Below, piece by piece: positions 25,484 through 33,139 of a DNA stretch of 64,000 bases. The notes under the pieces were generated by a model, which searched no databases, was not told where the DNA came from, and saw only the letters and a program-made list of their open reading frames with translations. The stretch is from Novosphingobium organovorum (GTDB lineage: Bacteria > Pseudomonadota > Alphaproteobacteria > Sphingomonadales > Sphingomonadaceae): contig NZ_JALHLF010000013.1 in NCBI RefSeq assembly GCF_022832435.1, positions 662-64,661 of the forward strand. Reading direction: 5' to 3'. The position numbers and the translations under genes were made by a program. Positions within the stretch are counted from its first letter, which is position 1. The number at the start of each line of letters is the position of its first letter.

Positions 25484-26167
25484 ATGCGAGAGATTGTCTT
25501 CGATACCGAAACGACCGGATTTGACCCCAAGAAAGGGGATCGCATGGTTGAAATTGGCTGCGTTGAGATGATCAACCGGGTGGAAACGGGCCAGACCTAC
25601 CACGCCTATTTCAACCCCGAGCGTTCGATGCCCGCCGAGGCCGAGGCCGTTCACGGCCTGTCCGATGCCTTCCTGGCCGACAAGCCGCTGTTCGGCGCCT
25701 GCGCACAGGATTTCCTCGACTTCATCCAGGACAGCCCGATGGTCGCGCACAACGCGGCCTTCGACTTCAACTTCATCAACGCCGAACTGGCGATGATCGG
25801 CCTGCCCGAAGTCGGCCGCGAACGCATGGTCGATACCGTCGCGCTGGCCAAGGCCAAGCACCCCGGCTCGAAGCTTTCGCTCGACGCGCTGTGCTCGCGC
25901 TACGGGATTGATCGAAGTCATCGTACCAAGCACGGCGCGTTGCTAGACGCCGAATTGTTGGCGCAAGTCTATGTAGAACTTCGTGGCGGCCGCCAGATCG
26001 GTCTCGAACTGGTCGCCGAAACAACTGAAATCGTGACGGAAACCAAGGTCCTCGCACGAAGGGATCGCGTTTTCCGTCAGCCGCGTCCCCACGCGGCCAC
26101 CGAAGAGGAAAAGGCCGCGCACGCGGCGTTTCTCAAGTCGGTCGATACCCCCCTCTGGGGAGCCTGA
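25484..26167 (+). CDS. dnaQ: DNA polymerase III epsilon subunit (proofreading exonuclease)
   Basis: This DEDDh 3'-5' exonuclease of 227 residues has catalytic residues Asp7 and Glu9 (FDTETTG), Asp94 (HNAAFDFNF), His150 and Asp155 (TKHGALLDAELL). The tail after residue 185 would bind the polymerase alpha subunit. It ends the ppsR-maf-aroE-coaE-dnaQ run known beside alphaproteobacterial origins. Confidence 0.97.
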   Translation: MREIVFDTETTGFDPKKGDRMVEIGCVEMINRVETGQTYHAYFNPERSMPAEAEAVHGLSDAFLADKPLFGACAQDFLDFIQDSPMVAHNAAFDFNFINAELAMIGLPEVGRERMVDTVALAKAKHPGSKLSLDALCSRYGIDRSHRTKHGALLDAELLAQVYVELRGGRQIGLELVAETTEIVTETKVLARRDRVFRQPRPHAATEEEKAAHAAFLKSVDTPLWGA

Positions 26168-26194
26168 TAACTATAGTAAGAGGAGTATTCGCCC

Positions 26195-26782
26195 ATGGAT
26201 ATCCGTGTCTCCGGTCATCAAGTCGAAACCGGTGAGGCCCTGCAGATCCACGCCAACGAGCGACTCTCGGCGATCAGCGAAAAGTACTTCAGCAGGGCTA
26301 TTTCCTCGCAGGTGACCTTTGGCCGCGCTCCGGCCGGGGCGTTCCGCTGCGACATCGTGATGCACGCGATGCAGAACCTGGTGCTCAAGGGCACGGGCAT
26401 TGCGCAGGATGCGCACGTCGCGCTCGATCAGGCCGCGGAAAAGATCGACAAGCAGCTGCGCCGTTACAAGCGTCGTCTCAAGGACCGCTCCGAGCAGGCC
26501 GCGCACGCGCTGGCGATGGCCGATGGCATCGTCGCCGAAGAGGCCGCCTACACCATCTTCGAGGAAGCGACCTTCGAACCCGAAGAGGAAATCGAGTTCG
26601 AAGCCCCTGTCGTCATTGCCGAAACACGGGTCGATATTCCCGAGGCGACGGTGTCCGACGCGGTCATGATGCTCGACTTGCGCAACACCACCGCGCTGTT
26701 CTTCAAAAACGCTGGCACCGGACGCCATAATATGGTTTACCGCCGCGGCGATGGTTCGATCGGGTGGGTCGAACCGGCCTGA
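26195..26782 (+). CDS. hpf: ribosome hibernation-promoting factor, long form
   Basis: This 195-residue long HPF has an N-terminal ribosome-binding domain (about 1-100, opening MDIRVSGHQVETGEALQIHANERL). After an acidic linker comes a C-terminal dimerisation domain (about 133-190, VMMLDLRNTTALFFKNAGT). The long form produces 100S ribosome dimers in stationary phase. The neighbouring ptsN gene is a common partner in proteobacteria. An AGAGGAG ribosome site precedes the start. Confidence 0.95.
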   Translation: MDIRVSGHQVETGEALQIHANERLSAISEKYFSRAISSQVTFGRAPAGAFRCDIVMHAMQNLVLKGTGIAQDAHVALDQAAEKIDKQLRRYKRRLKDRSEQAAHALAMADGIVAEEAAYTIFEEATFEPEEEIEFEAPVVIAETRVDIPEATVSDAVMMLDLRNTTALFFKNAGTGRHNMVYRRGDGSIGWVEPA

Positions 26783-26838
26783 AGCCTGCCGCGCAATCGC
26801 CTTTCCAGAGCCGTAACCTGGCCGATCGGAAAACGAGC

Positions 26839-26860
26839 AGCCCCCGAATTTTCGGGGGCT
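26839..26860. terminator. perfect hairpin between hpf and ptsN
   Basis: AGCCCCCGAA/TTCGGGGGCT forms a 10-bp stem with a 2-base loop. No T-run follows. It may be a weak terminator or an attenuator reducing ptsN relative to hpf. Confidence 0.5.
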
Positions 26861-26914
26861 GAACGCGCACAGATAGTATGGAAGAGCGGTCTGACGACCC
26901 AACCTGATCTGCCA

Positions 26915-27376
26915 ATGACCAGTCTATTCACCTTGATGCCTGCGGCCGTCGCGGCGATCGATGCCGATGGCAAGGACGCGATCCTCAAGCAGCTCGCCGG
27001 GCTTTTCGCCGACGTCTACGAGCTTGATCGCGACAGCGTTCTGGCGAGCATTCTCGAACGCGAACAGCTGGGCAGCACCGGCTTCGGACGCCGGATTGCC
27101 ATCCCTCACGCGCGGATCGAAGGGCTCAAGCGCCCCGTCGCCGCGTTCATCCGTCTCAATTCGCCGGTCGAGTTCCAGTCGGCCGATGGCCTTCCTGTCG
27201 ATCTCGTGTTCGGCCTGCTCTCGCCCGCTGCGGCGGGGGCAACGCACCTTCACGCGCTGGCCGCGATCTCGCGCATGATGCGCGATGAACGCATGCACGA
27301 AGCGCTGGTCGATGCCCCCGGTGCCGAAGCGCTCTATTCGCTGCTCAGCAACGTTATCGACCGCGATGCCGCCTGA
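26915..27376 (+). CDS. ptsN: PTS IIA-like nitrogen regulatory protein PtsN
   Basis: This EIIA-Ntr domain of 153 residues has phospho-acceptor His65 in RRIAIPHARIE. It is phosphorylated by the PtsP/NPr relay and regulates K+ transport, nitrogen and stress responses in other bacteria. It follows hpf, as in many proteobacteria. Its 3' end overlaps the start of the following thioesterase gene by 11 bp. Confidence 0.95.
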   Translation: MTSLFTLMPAAVAAIDADGKDAILKQLAGLFADVYELDRDSVLASILEREQLGSTGFGRRIAIPHARIEGLKRPVAAFIRLNSPVEFQSADGLPVDLVFGLLSPAAAGATHLHALAAISRMMRDERMHEALVDAPGAEALYSLLSNVIDRDAA

Positions 27377-27884
27377 GGGCGCGGCGGCCGACAACACCGC
27401 CGACACGACGGGCGCGGCCGGGCACTGGCGGGCGCTTGAAAATCTTTACGCGTCGGCCCCGATCAACACCCTGTTCCAGTCCCGTCTCGAAATCGTCGGG
27501 GAGGGCAAGGCGCGTATTCACTTCGAGGTTGCGCCCGAGGTGTTCCACGCCGCCGGCGCGGCGCACGGCACCATCTATTTCAAGATGCTTGACGATGCGG
27601 CTTTCTACGCCGCCAACACGCTTGTCACCGATCGCTTTTTACTGACCACGGCGTTCAACCTGCATCTCACCAAGCCGATCACGGGGGGCCGGATCGTGGC
27701 TGAAGGGACCTGGATTTCCGGGCGTCGGCGCGTGTTCGTGGCCGAATCCCGGCTGATCGACGCGACGGGCGAGGAAGTCGGGCGCGGCAGCGGCACGTTC
27801 ATGCGCTCGCGCATCGCGTTGTCGGGGCTGCCTGGCTATGCGCCGTCGGCACCAGTCGGTTACGCGCCCAAGGTGCAGGGCTGA
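27366..27884 (+). CDS. PaaI/YiiD-type hotdog thioesterase
   Basis: This 172-residue hotdog-fold protein has the helix segment EVFHAAGAAHGTIYFKMLDDAAFYAAN (given in part: AAHGTIYFKMLDDAAFYA). The strand FLLTTAFNLHLTKPI follows, consistent with acyl-CoA thioesterases of the PaaI class. The substrate is unknown. It overlaps ptsN by 11 bp and is followed by a DUF1491 gene after 4 bp, so the three are probably one transcript. Confidence 0.85.
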   Translation: MPPEGAAADNTADTTGAAGHWRALENLYASAPINTLFQSRLEIVGEGKARIHFEVAPEVFHAAGAAHGTIYFKMLDDAAFYAANTLVTDRFLLTTAFNLHLTKPITGGRIVAEGTWISGRRRVFVAESRLIDATGEEVGRGSGTFMRSRIALSGLPGYAPSAPVGYAPKVQG

Positions 27885-27888
27885 GACG

Positions 27889-28215
27889 ATGGACGCCCGC
27901 CTGCCCGCGCATCTCGAAGTCAGCGGCCTGATCCGGCGGGTCGAGGCCGAGGGGGGCTTCGGCATGGTGCTGCACAAGGGGGAGCGCGATGCGGGAACGA
28001 TTATCGTTGTGCTGACCTGTCGCGGGCAGGACAGCGCCGCCTACGAACGCATGCCGCAGCTCGATGGAACCCGGCACTGGACGCTCTCCAAAGCGCAGGA
28101 TCCGGTCGATCCTTTCGCCTTTTCCGAATTTCTCGACCGCCGCGCCCGGCAGGACCCGGACGTGTGGATCGTCGAACTGGATGTGGCGAATGGGACACGC
28201 TTCCTCGCAACCTGA
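27889..28215 (+). CDS. DUF1491-family protein
   Basis: This 108-residue protein has the pattern DARLPAHLEVSGLIRRVEAEGGFG, KGERDAGTIIVV and DPDVWIVELD (listed as separate pieces; the first is residues 2-25). These match the small alphaproteobacterial DUF1491 family. No function is known. It is the last gene of the ptsN-thioesterase run. The 201 bp after it hold no gene. Confidence 0.8.
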   Translation: MDARLPAHLEVSGLIRRVEAEGGFGMVLHKGERDAGTIIVVLTCRGQDSAAYERMPQLDGTRHWTLSKAQDPVDPFAFSEFLDRRARQDPDVWIVELDVANGTRFLAT

Positions 28216-28416
28216 CCCAAGGACGGGTTGACTGGACGGGTGGAGAGGGTAAAGGCCCGCTCGCAATCGCGGACGCGGCCCCGGCGGCATTTCGGCACGC
28301 CAGGCTAGCACGCAGACGGGGGATCGTCGGCAGGCCCGAACGAAGGGAAAACGGCTCACGCAGCCATTTCGTTCCAGCCTGTGTCGGACCGGTTCACCGC
28401 ATTTGACTTGTAGTAC

Positions 28417-29085
28417 ATGGCTACGAAGCTTGAGTGGGCGAGCGCGGTTGCGCTGGCCGCCACAGTTGTCACCGCTGTTCTGAGCGCCCAGGGTTCGGGC
28501 GCTGCCGCACAGGATCGCACGCCGATCGCGGCGCAGACGGAACCCACCCGCGAACTGGCCGGGGACGCCGCAAAGGGCCCGGTCCGCTTCGTTTCCAACC
28601 CGGTCGTGCAGGGCGAGGCTTCCGAGCCGGCGCCTGAGGCTCAGGACGATACGTCCAGCGCGCAAGACGACGCGCAGTCGCTTGACCAGCTGGTCGCGCT
28701 GCAGACCCTGCCCAGGAAGCTCGATCGCCAGATGCGCTGCCTGGCTGGCGCGATCTACTTCGAAGCGCGCGGTGAATCGCTCGAAGGCCAGCTTGCCGTT
28801 GGCCGCGTGGTCATCAACCGCGCCAACTCCGGGGTCTTCCCGGACAGTTACTGCGGCGTGGTCTACCAGCCTTCGCAGTTCTCCTTCGTGCGCCACGGTC
28901 GTATGCCGCGCATTGCCAAGGCTTCGCAGGCCTGGCGCAACGCGGTCGCCATCGCGCGCATCGCCATTGCCGATGGCTGGACCAATCCGGCCCGTGGCGC
29001 GCTCTACTTCCACGCCGCGCGCGTCGCGCCGCGCTGGAATCACGATCGGATCGCCCGCGTCGACAACCACGTCTTCTACCGTTGA
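28417..29085 (+). CDS. SleB/CwlJ-type cell wall hydrolase
   Basis: This 222-residue exported protein has an N-terminal hydrophobic segment (about 8-30), then a low-complexity acidic linker (about 60-90). The Hydrolase_2 domain follows: CLAGAIYFEARGES with candidate catalytic Glu near 116-120, then GRVVINRANSG and FSFVRHG. The family contains lytic transglycosylase-like or amidase cell-wall enzymes of spore germination, and in Gram-negatives remodels peptidoglycan. The TTGTAGTAC before the start holds no strong ribosome site. Confidence 0.88.
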   Translation: MATKLEWASAVALAATVVTAVLSAQGSGAAAQDRTPIAAQTEPTRELAGDAAKGPVRFVSNPVVQGEASEPAPEAQDDTSSAQDDAQSLDQLVALQTLPRKLDRQMRCLAGAIYFEARGESLEGQLAVGRVVINRANSGVFPDSYCGVVYQPSQFSFVRHGRMPRIAKASQAWRNAVAIARIAIADGWTNPARGALYFHAARVAPRWNHDRIARVDNHVFYR

Positions 29086-29107
29086 AGACGGTGACGGGGT
29101 TTGGATG

Positions 29108-29205
29108 ATTCAAGGGGGCTCCCCCCCTTGACCCGATACTCTCGAGCGCACCTTTCCCGGCTAATCCAGCCGCGAGAAGGGTGCGCGCGACGGTTCGGGC
29201 TACCT
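29108..29205. repeat. modular intergenic hairpin element, copy D (reverse)
   Basis: Read on the minus strand it has the same order as copy A: GCCCGAAC, a long hairpin with GCGCACC/GGTGCGC arms (29146-29186), an inner GGCT/AGCC, and the core GGGTCAAGGGGG / CCCCCTTGAAT (29108-29134). It fills the gap between the convergent cell-wall hydrolase and xthA genes. Confidence 0.75.
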
Positions 29206-29978
29206 CAAGCGCGCAATTCGACCCACACCGGGGCGTGATCGCTGGCCTTTTCGCGCCCGCGATGCGTCTTGTCGACGCCGCAGGACACCAGCCGGTCGGC
29301 CAGTTCGGGCGAGAGCAGCGCGTGGTCGATGCGAAAGCCATGGTCGCGCGGCCAGGCGCCCGCCTGGTAGTCCCAGAAGGTCCACACGCCCCCGCGCGGG
29401 TTGTGCGTGGCGATCGCGTCGGTCCAGCCATCGCCCAGCAGGCGGAAGTAGGCATCACGCGATTCGGGCTGCATCAGCGCGTCGGCGGCCATCGCGGGCG
29501 GCGACCAGATATCGTGGTCGTGCGGGATGACGTTGAAGTCGCCGGTGACGATCGCGGGCACTTCCTCGGCCTTGATCGCGGCCATGCGCGCGCGCAGACG
29601 CTTCATCCAGCGCAGTTTGTAGTCGAACTTGGGACCGGGCACCGGGTTGCCGTTGGGCAGGTAGATGCACACCACGCGCACACCGAAGACATCGGCTTCG
29701 AGATAGCGCGAATGGTCGTCCTCAGGCTCGCCCTCGAGCCCGCGCTGGACTTCGACGGGCACTTCCCCGTCGGCGAGGATGGCAACGCCATTGAAGCCCT
29801 TCTGGCCGTGCCAGATGCCCTTGTATCCCAGCTTCTCGAACTCGGCGATCGGGAAGCCTTCGTCCTGCGACTTGATTTCCTGCAGGCAGGCGACGGCGGG
29901 ACGGGTCTCCTCGAGCCATTCGAGCAGACGGGGCAGGCGCGCCTTGACGCCGTTGATGTTGAAGGTGGCGATTTTCAT
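29205..29978 (-). CDS. xthA: exodeoxyribonuclease III
   Basis: This AP endonuclease / 3'-5' exonuclease of base-excision repair has 257 residues of the exonuclease-endonuclease-phosphatase fold. ATFNINGVKARL is at the start, LQEIKSQDEGFP has the metal-binding Glu near 37, VTGDFNVIPHDHD carries the catalytic Asp and Asn, and the terminal SDHAPVWVEL has the catalytic His. Confidence 0.95.
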   Translation of the reverse strand: MKIATFNINGVKARLPRLLEWLEETRPAVACLQEIKSQDEGFPIAEFEKLGYKGIWHGQKGFNGVAILADGEVPVEVQRGLEGEPEDDHSRYLEADVFGVRVVCIYLPNGNPVPGPKFDYKLRWMKRLRARMAAIKAEEVPAIVTGDFNVIPHDHDIWSPPAMAADALMQPESRDAYFRLLGDGWTDAIATHNPRGGVWTFWDYQAGAWPRDHGFRIDHALLSPELADRLVSCGVDKTHRGREKASDHAPVWVELRA

Positions 29979-30060
29979 GGCGGCCCTTCTCGTCAGGGCT
30001 GCCCCTGCCCGTCAAGGCCAAAGCCGCGCGGATATGTGGACGCGCGGCGCGTGGGGAACT

Positions 30061-30393
30061 TTAGATGCTGAAGCTCGATCCGCAGCCGCAACCGGCGGCC
30101 GCCATCGGGTTTTCGACCTTGAACGCCGCGCCGCCCAGCGATTCGACGTAATCGACCACGCAGCCCTGGACCAGATCGAGGCTCACCGTATCGACCACGA
30201 GCCGCACGCCGTCGGTCTCAGCCACGCAGTCATCGTCCTGCTGCGCGTCGGCCAGGCCGAACTTGTACTGGAAGCCCGAACAGCCCCCGCCTTCGACCGA
30301 CAGGCGCAGGATCGCCGGCTTGCCCTGTTTCGCGGCAATGGCCCCCACGCGGGCGGCGGCGGACGGGCTGAGAGTGATCGCTGGCTGTTCCAT
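30061..30393 (-). CDS. erpA: A-type iron-sulfur carrier (ErpA/IscA family)
   Basis: This 110-residue HesB-fold protein has ligand cysteines 38 (GGGCSGFQY), 102 and 104 (GCGCGSSF). It delivers Fe-S clusters to apoproteins. It is distinct from the SufA at the right end of the window. The ATG at 30393 was preferred to a GTG seven codons upstream because the family sequence begins there. The closest functional name (ErpA versus IscA) is tentative. Confidence 0.88.
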   Translation of the reverse strand: MEQPAITLSPSAAARVGAIAAKQGKPAILRLSVEGGGCSGFQYKFGLADAQQDDDCVAETDGVRLVVDTVSLDLVQGCVVDYVESLGGAAFKVENPMAAAGCGCGSSFSI

Positions 30394-30460
30394 GCCTCCA
30401 ATGTAGGCCTGCACGCCCGCGGCGACAAGTTGCCTTGCGCCGCGCGCTGTCCTGCTTTTC

Positions 30461-30886
30461 TCAGGCCATCTGGATGTAGTCGCGCATTGCGGCCGCTTCG
30501 CCTTCGACCTTGTCGATACGGTACTTGACGATGTCGCCGATCGAGACGAACCCGATCATCCGGCCCCGATCGACCACCGGGAGATGGCGGATGCGCCGCT
30601 TGGTCATCATCGCCAGCGCGGTCATTGCCGAGGTGGAGGGCTCGACCGTGACCGCCGGGGTGGTCATCACGTCGCGCACGGGCATGGAGAGCACTTCGGC
30701 GCCGAATTCCCGCAAGCGGTAGAGCACGTCGCGTTCGGAAAATATCCCTGCGATCCGCTCACCGTCCATCACCGGCAGCGCGCCGATGCGTCGATCAGCC
30801 AGCAAGGTGGCGGCTTCCTGCACGCTAGCGGTGACAGGGCAGGTCAGAATATCCTGATGGCCTTCGATAATCCTTTCGATCGTCAT
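30461..30886 (-). CDS. CBS-domain protein
   Basis: This 141-residue stand-alone tandem CBS pair (about 8-62 and 74-130) includes DRRIGALPVMDGERIAGIFSERD in the first and KRRIRHLPVVDRGRMIGFVS in the second. It probably binds adenosine nucleotides as a Bateman module, and no effector domain is attached. The ATG at 30886 is preceded by GAGAGCA. Confidence 0.88.
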   Translation of the reverse strand: MTIERIIEGHQDILTCPVTASVQEAATLLADRRIGALPVMDGERIAGIFSERDVLYRLREFGAEVLSMPVRDVMTTPAVTVEPSTSAMTALAMMTKRRIRHLPVVDRGRMIGFVSIGDIVKYRIDKVEGEAAAMRDYIQMA

Positions 30887-31067
30887 CCATTGCTCTCCCG
30901 GTTTTGTGGTGGTCGGCCGGACTCGTTGGACCGGCGAAACGAACTGTAACACACCATCGGGTGTCTCACCACTTTCGGATTCGTACGGGGGTGGTGGTTA
31001 GGTTGAACGATACTTTCGTGGCGCGAGTGCCGGTCAGCATGTTCGTCAGGAGCATAAGAGGATGAGG

Positions 31068-31096
31068 ATTCAAGGGGTTAACACCCCTTTACCCCC
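31068..31096. repeat. modular intergenic hairpin element, copy E (core, reverse)
   Basis: On the minus strand the core GGGGGTAAAGGGG-TGTTAA-CCCCTTGAAT is conserved, preceded by GTCGGGGG-like sequence. The long variable stem is not clear here. The surrounding 321-bp gap (30887-31207) holds the CBS-gene promoter region and no convincing ORF. Confidence 0.65.
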
Positions 31097-31207
31097 GACT
31101 GTCGAGGGTACCGTGCGCGCGCACCGCGGGTGCCAGGCGTCGAGGTGTTTGCAATTTGCCGTCGCGTGCTTGCGCCGCGGCGCGCGATGGCGCACAGCGG
31201 GACGATC

Positions 31208-31522
31208 ATGCTGCGCTCATCCCCTCTCGACGATCCGGTGAAGGCCGCGCACGCCTGGGCGCGGTACTTGCGCATCATGCGCTGGATGATGCTGGTCACG
31301 GTCGGCCTGGTGGCCACCGCGATCTATCTGCTCTACCGTTCGAACGGGGCGATTTCGGTCCATTTCTACATCGCCGCGGCGCTGGGCATCGGGTTCACGA
31401 TGCTGCTCGCCTCGGCGCTGATGGGGCTTGCGTTCCTGTCGAGCGGAACCGGCCACGACGAGGCAATCGTCGACCCGCTCGAGGATGACCGCGTGGACGG
31501 GGATGACGCAGCACCCCGCTGA
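31208..31522 (+). CDS. small two-helix membrane protein, hypothetical
   Basis: This 104-residue protein has two hydrophobic segments (about 23-45 and 52-78) and an acidic C-terminal tail. The start was placed at MLRSSPLDD; an in-frame ATG at 31187 would add seven residues. No family was recognised with certainty. Confidence 0.65.
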   Translation: MLRSSPLDDPVKAAHAWARYLRIMRWMMLVTVGLVATAIYLLYRSNGAISVHFYIAAALGIGFTMLLASALMGLAFLSSGTGHDEAIVDPLEDDRVDGDDAAPR

Positions 31523-31531
31523 TCGCGCCGC

Positions 31532-31906
31532 TTATGCGGGCGGTCTGAGACGGTAGTCCTCTACCGGCTGGCCGCCGATCAGATGCTCCTGGATGATCCG
31601 CTCGAGCACCGGCGCGGTGCACGAATGGTACCACACCCCCTCGGGCCAGACGACCGCGATGGGGCCAGCCGCGCAGATGCGCAGGCAATCGGCCTTGGTC
31701 CGCGCGACCCCGCCCGCCCCGTCGAGCCCGAGTTGCTTCAGGCGCTTTTTGAGGTAGGACCACGCCGCCTTGCCCGCCTCGGGACGGCAGCATTCGCCCT
31801 TCTGCGGCTCGGCGCACAGGAAGATGTGGCGCGTAATGGCCGTGCCGCCCGCCTTGGCGAGCGCGGCGCGGGCCTGCGCCAGTTCGCGGGGATCGGGCTG
31901 GGTCAT
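31532..31906 (-). CDS. (2Fe-2S) ferredoxin-like protein
   Basis: This 124-residue thioredoxin-fold [2Fe-2S] ferredoxin has candidate ligands Cys31, Cys39 or Cys40, Cys74 and Cys78 ([14 protein letters not shown] and [12 protein letters not shown]). Such stand-alone proteins resemble NuoE and have unassigned redox roles. It lies 4 bp downstream of the thioesterase gene and they are likely cotranscribed. Confidence 0.85.
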   Translation of the reverse strand: MTQPDPRELAQARAALAKAGGTAITRHIFLCAEPQKGECCRPEAGKAAWSYLKKRLKQLGLDGAGGVARTKADCLRICAAGPIAVVWPEGVWYHSCTAPVLERIIQEHLIGGQPVEDYRLRPPA

Positions 31907-31910
31907 CGAA

Positions 31911-32342
31911 TCAGGCGACCAGCGGGCGCAGCCGCGCCTCGTCGAGCCCTTCGGGCACCGGGACGAGCTGGCGCTCGGCATCCACCGCCACCATCACGCA
32001 CCGGGCAAAGGCGACGAGGCGGCCTTCCTGGCGCAGCAGGTGGACGAGCGTGAGGCTGGTGCGCCCGAGCCGTTCGATCGCGCTGTGCACCTCCAGCGCA
32101 GCGGGATACTGCGCTTCGCCAAGATACTCGATCGCCAGGCTGACGATCATCACATTGGTGTCGCGCAGCAAGTGGCGGATGCCGATCGCGTCGTAGAAGC
32201 GCACGCGCGCGTCTTCGAGATAGGCCGCCATGGCGACGTTGTTGATGTGCCGGTTGGGATCGAGATCGGCGAAGCGCGGCGCGATCGGGATACTGTGCGG
32301 ATAGCGCGTGGGGTCGAGCAGGTCGGGATCGGGCTTGGCCAT
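31911..32342 (-). CDS. acyl-CoA thioesterase (4HBT/YbgC-like)
   Basis: This 143-residue hotdog protein has [26 protein letters not shown] near its start, of which [20 protein letters not shown] holds the catalytic-type Asp and the HxNN motif of 4-hydroxybenzoyl-CoA thioesterase relatives. The native substrate is unknown. A decayed copy of the 105-bp element lies just upstream. Confidence 0.85.
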   Translation of the reverse strand: MAKPDPDLLDPTRYPHSIPIAPRFADLDPNRHINNVAMAAYLEDARVRFYDAIGIRHLLRDTNVMIVSLAIEYLGEAQYPAALEVHSAIERLGRTSLTLVHLLRQEGRLVAFARCVMVAVDAERQLVPVPEGLDEARLRPLVA

Positions 32343-32352
32343 GGCCCAGAGT

Positions 32353-32386
32353 TAAAGCATTTTCGGCGCGGGTGGAAACACTTGAT
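32353..32386. repeat. decayed partial copy of the 105-bp element
   Basis: TTAAAGCATTTTC followed by a GGGTGGAAACACTTGA segment aligns with the inverted right half of the element at 9143-9247 (TAGAGCATTTTC, then AGGTGGAATCACCTGA). Only about one third of the element is recognisable. It lies immediately upstream of the thioesterase gene and may include its promoter. Confidence 0.5.
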
Positions 32387-32436
32387 AGGGCAAATCACGC
32401 GGGGTGTTGTGCGCTCTTCAGGCCCCTGCCCGGTGC

Positions 32437-32892
32437 TCAGCGCTGCTTGCCGACGATCCTCGCGATTTCGGCGGCGACGAGGCGTTCGACCATCGGCGGC
32501 AGATTCTTGTCGAGCCATTCGGCAAGCGCCGGGCGCAGCAGCTCGCGGGTCAGGTCTTCGAGCGAGGTTTCGCCCGAACGCACGATCCGGGGGCGGCTGC
32601 CCGGCTCGGACAGCATGGCGAGCGCGGCAAGCGAATCCTGCATCGACTTGCGGCTGGCGTCCTGCAGCAGTGAGGGTTCTTCGTCCTCCGGGGCCGTGCC
32701 GTACGACCCTTCGGAGCCAAGCGCCTCGGCTTCGTCGAGTTCGAGGACGCTCTCTTCGTAGCGGCTGGCCGGAGCGCTCTGGCTGTCGTTGCGGCCCTCG
32801 TGACGAGGCATCTGGATCTGCACGTCGCGCGCGATCACCTTCTTGATCGACTGGAGAATCTCCTCGACCGATGGTTCACCGCTCTGGCGCAT
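32437..32892 (-). CDS. popZ: DUF2497 / PopZ-like polar organizing protein
   Basis: This 151-residue, strongly acidic protein has an N-terminal helix (SVEEILQSIKKVIARD, about 8-23), a variable Glu/Asp/Ser-rich middle (about 30-85) and a C-terminal DLTRELLRPALAEWLDKNLPP helix bundle (about 110-150, in part). This is the DUF2497 layout of Caulobacter PopZ, which anchors ParB-origin complexes at the pole. Adjacency to tolC and the PCMT gene also matches the Caulobacter order. Polar function here is inferred. Confidence 0.8.
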   Translation of the reverse strand: MRQSGEPSVEEILQSIKKVIARDVQIQMPRHEGRNDSQSAPASRYEESVLELDEAEALGSEGSYGTAPEDEEPSLLQDASRKSMQDSLAALAMLSEPGSRPRIVRSGETSLEDLTRELLRPALAEWLDKNLPPMVERLVAAEIARIVGKQR

Positions 32893-33046
32893 GACGTTGG
32901 GACCCCTGAAATTGCCTGCTAACGTTTGTGCCTGCGGGGCGCGGCCGCGTCAACGGGGGAGGCGCGCCGCGTGCACCGTTTCGGATGGATGGCCCTTAGT
33001 GCCGGAGCCAAACGTCACCTGAAGGGGGCATTTTGGAACGGCGCCG

Positions 33047-33113
33047 GCCCGCGCCCCCACCCGGCTTCCCACAACAGTGTACCCTGGTTGGGAGGCCGGG
33101 TGGGGGCGCGGGC
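33047..33113. repeat. large perfect inverted repeat between tolC and the popZ-like gene
   Basis: A 19-bp perfect stem (33047-33065 with 33095-33113), extended inward by TCCCA/TGGGA, encloses an 18-nt loop. There is no T-run on either side. It may stabilise the tolC mRNA end or act as a dispersed palindrome. Confidence 0.75.
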
Positions 33114-33139
33114 GGGTGCCGAACTTTTGAGACAGGCCC

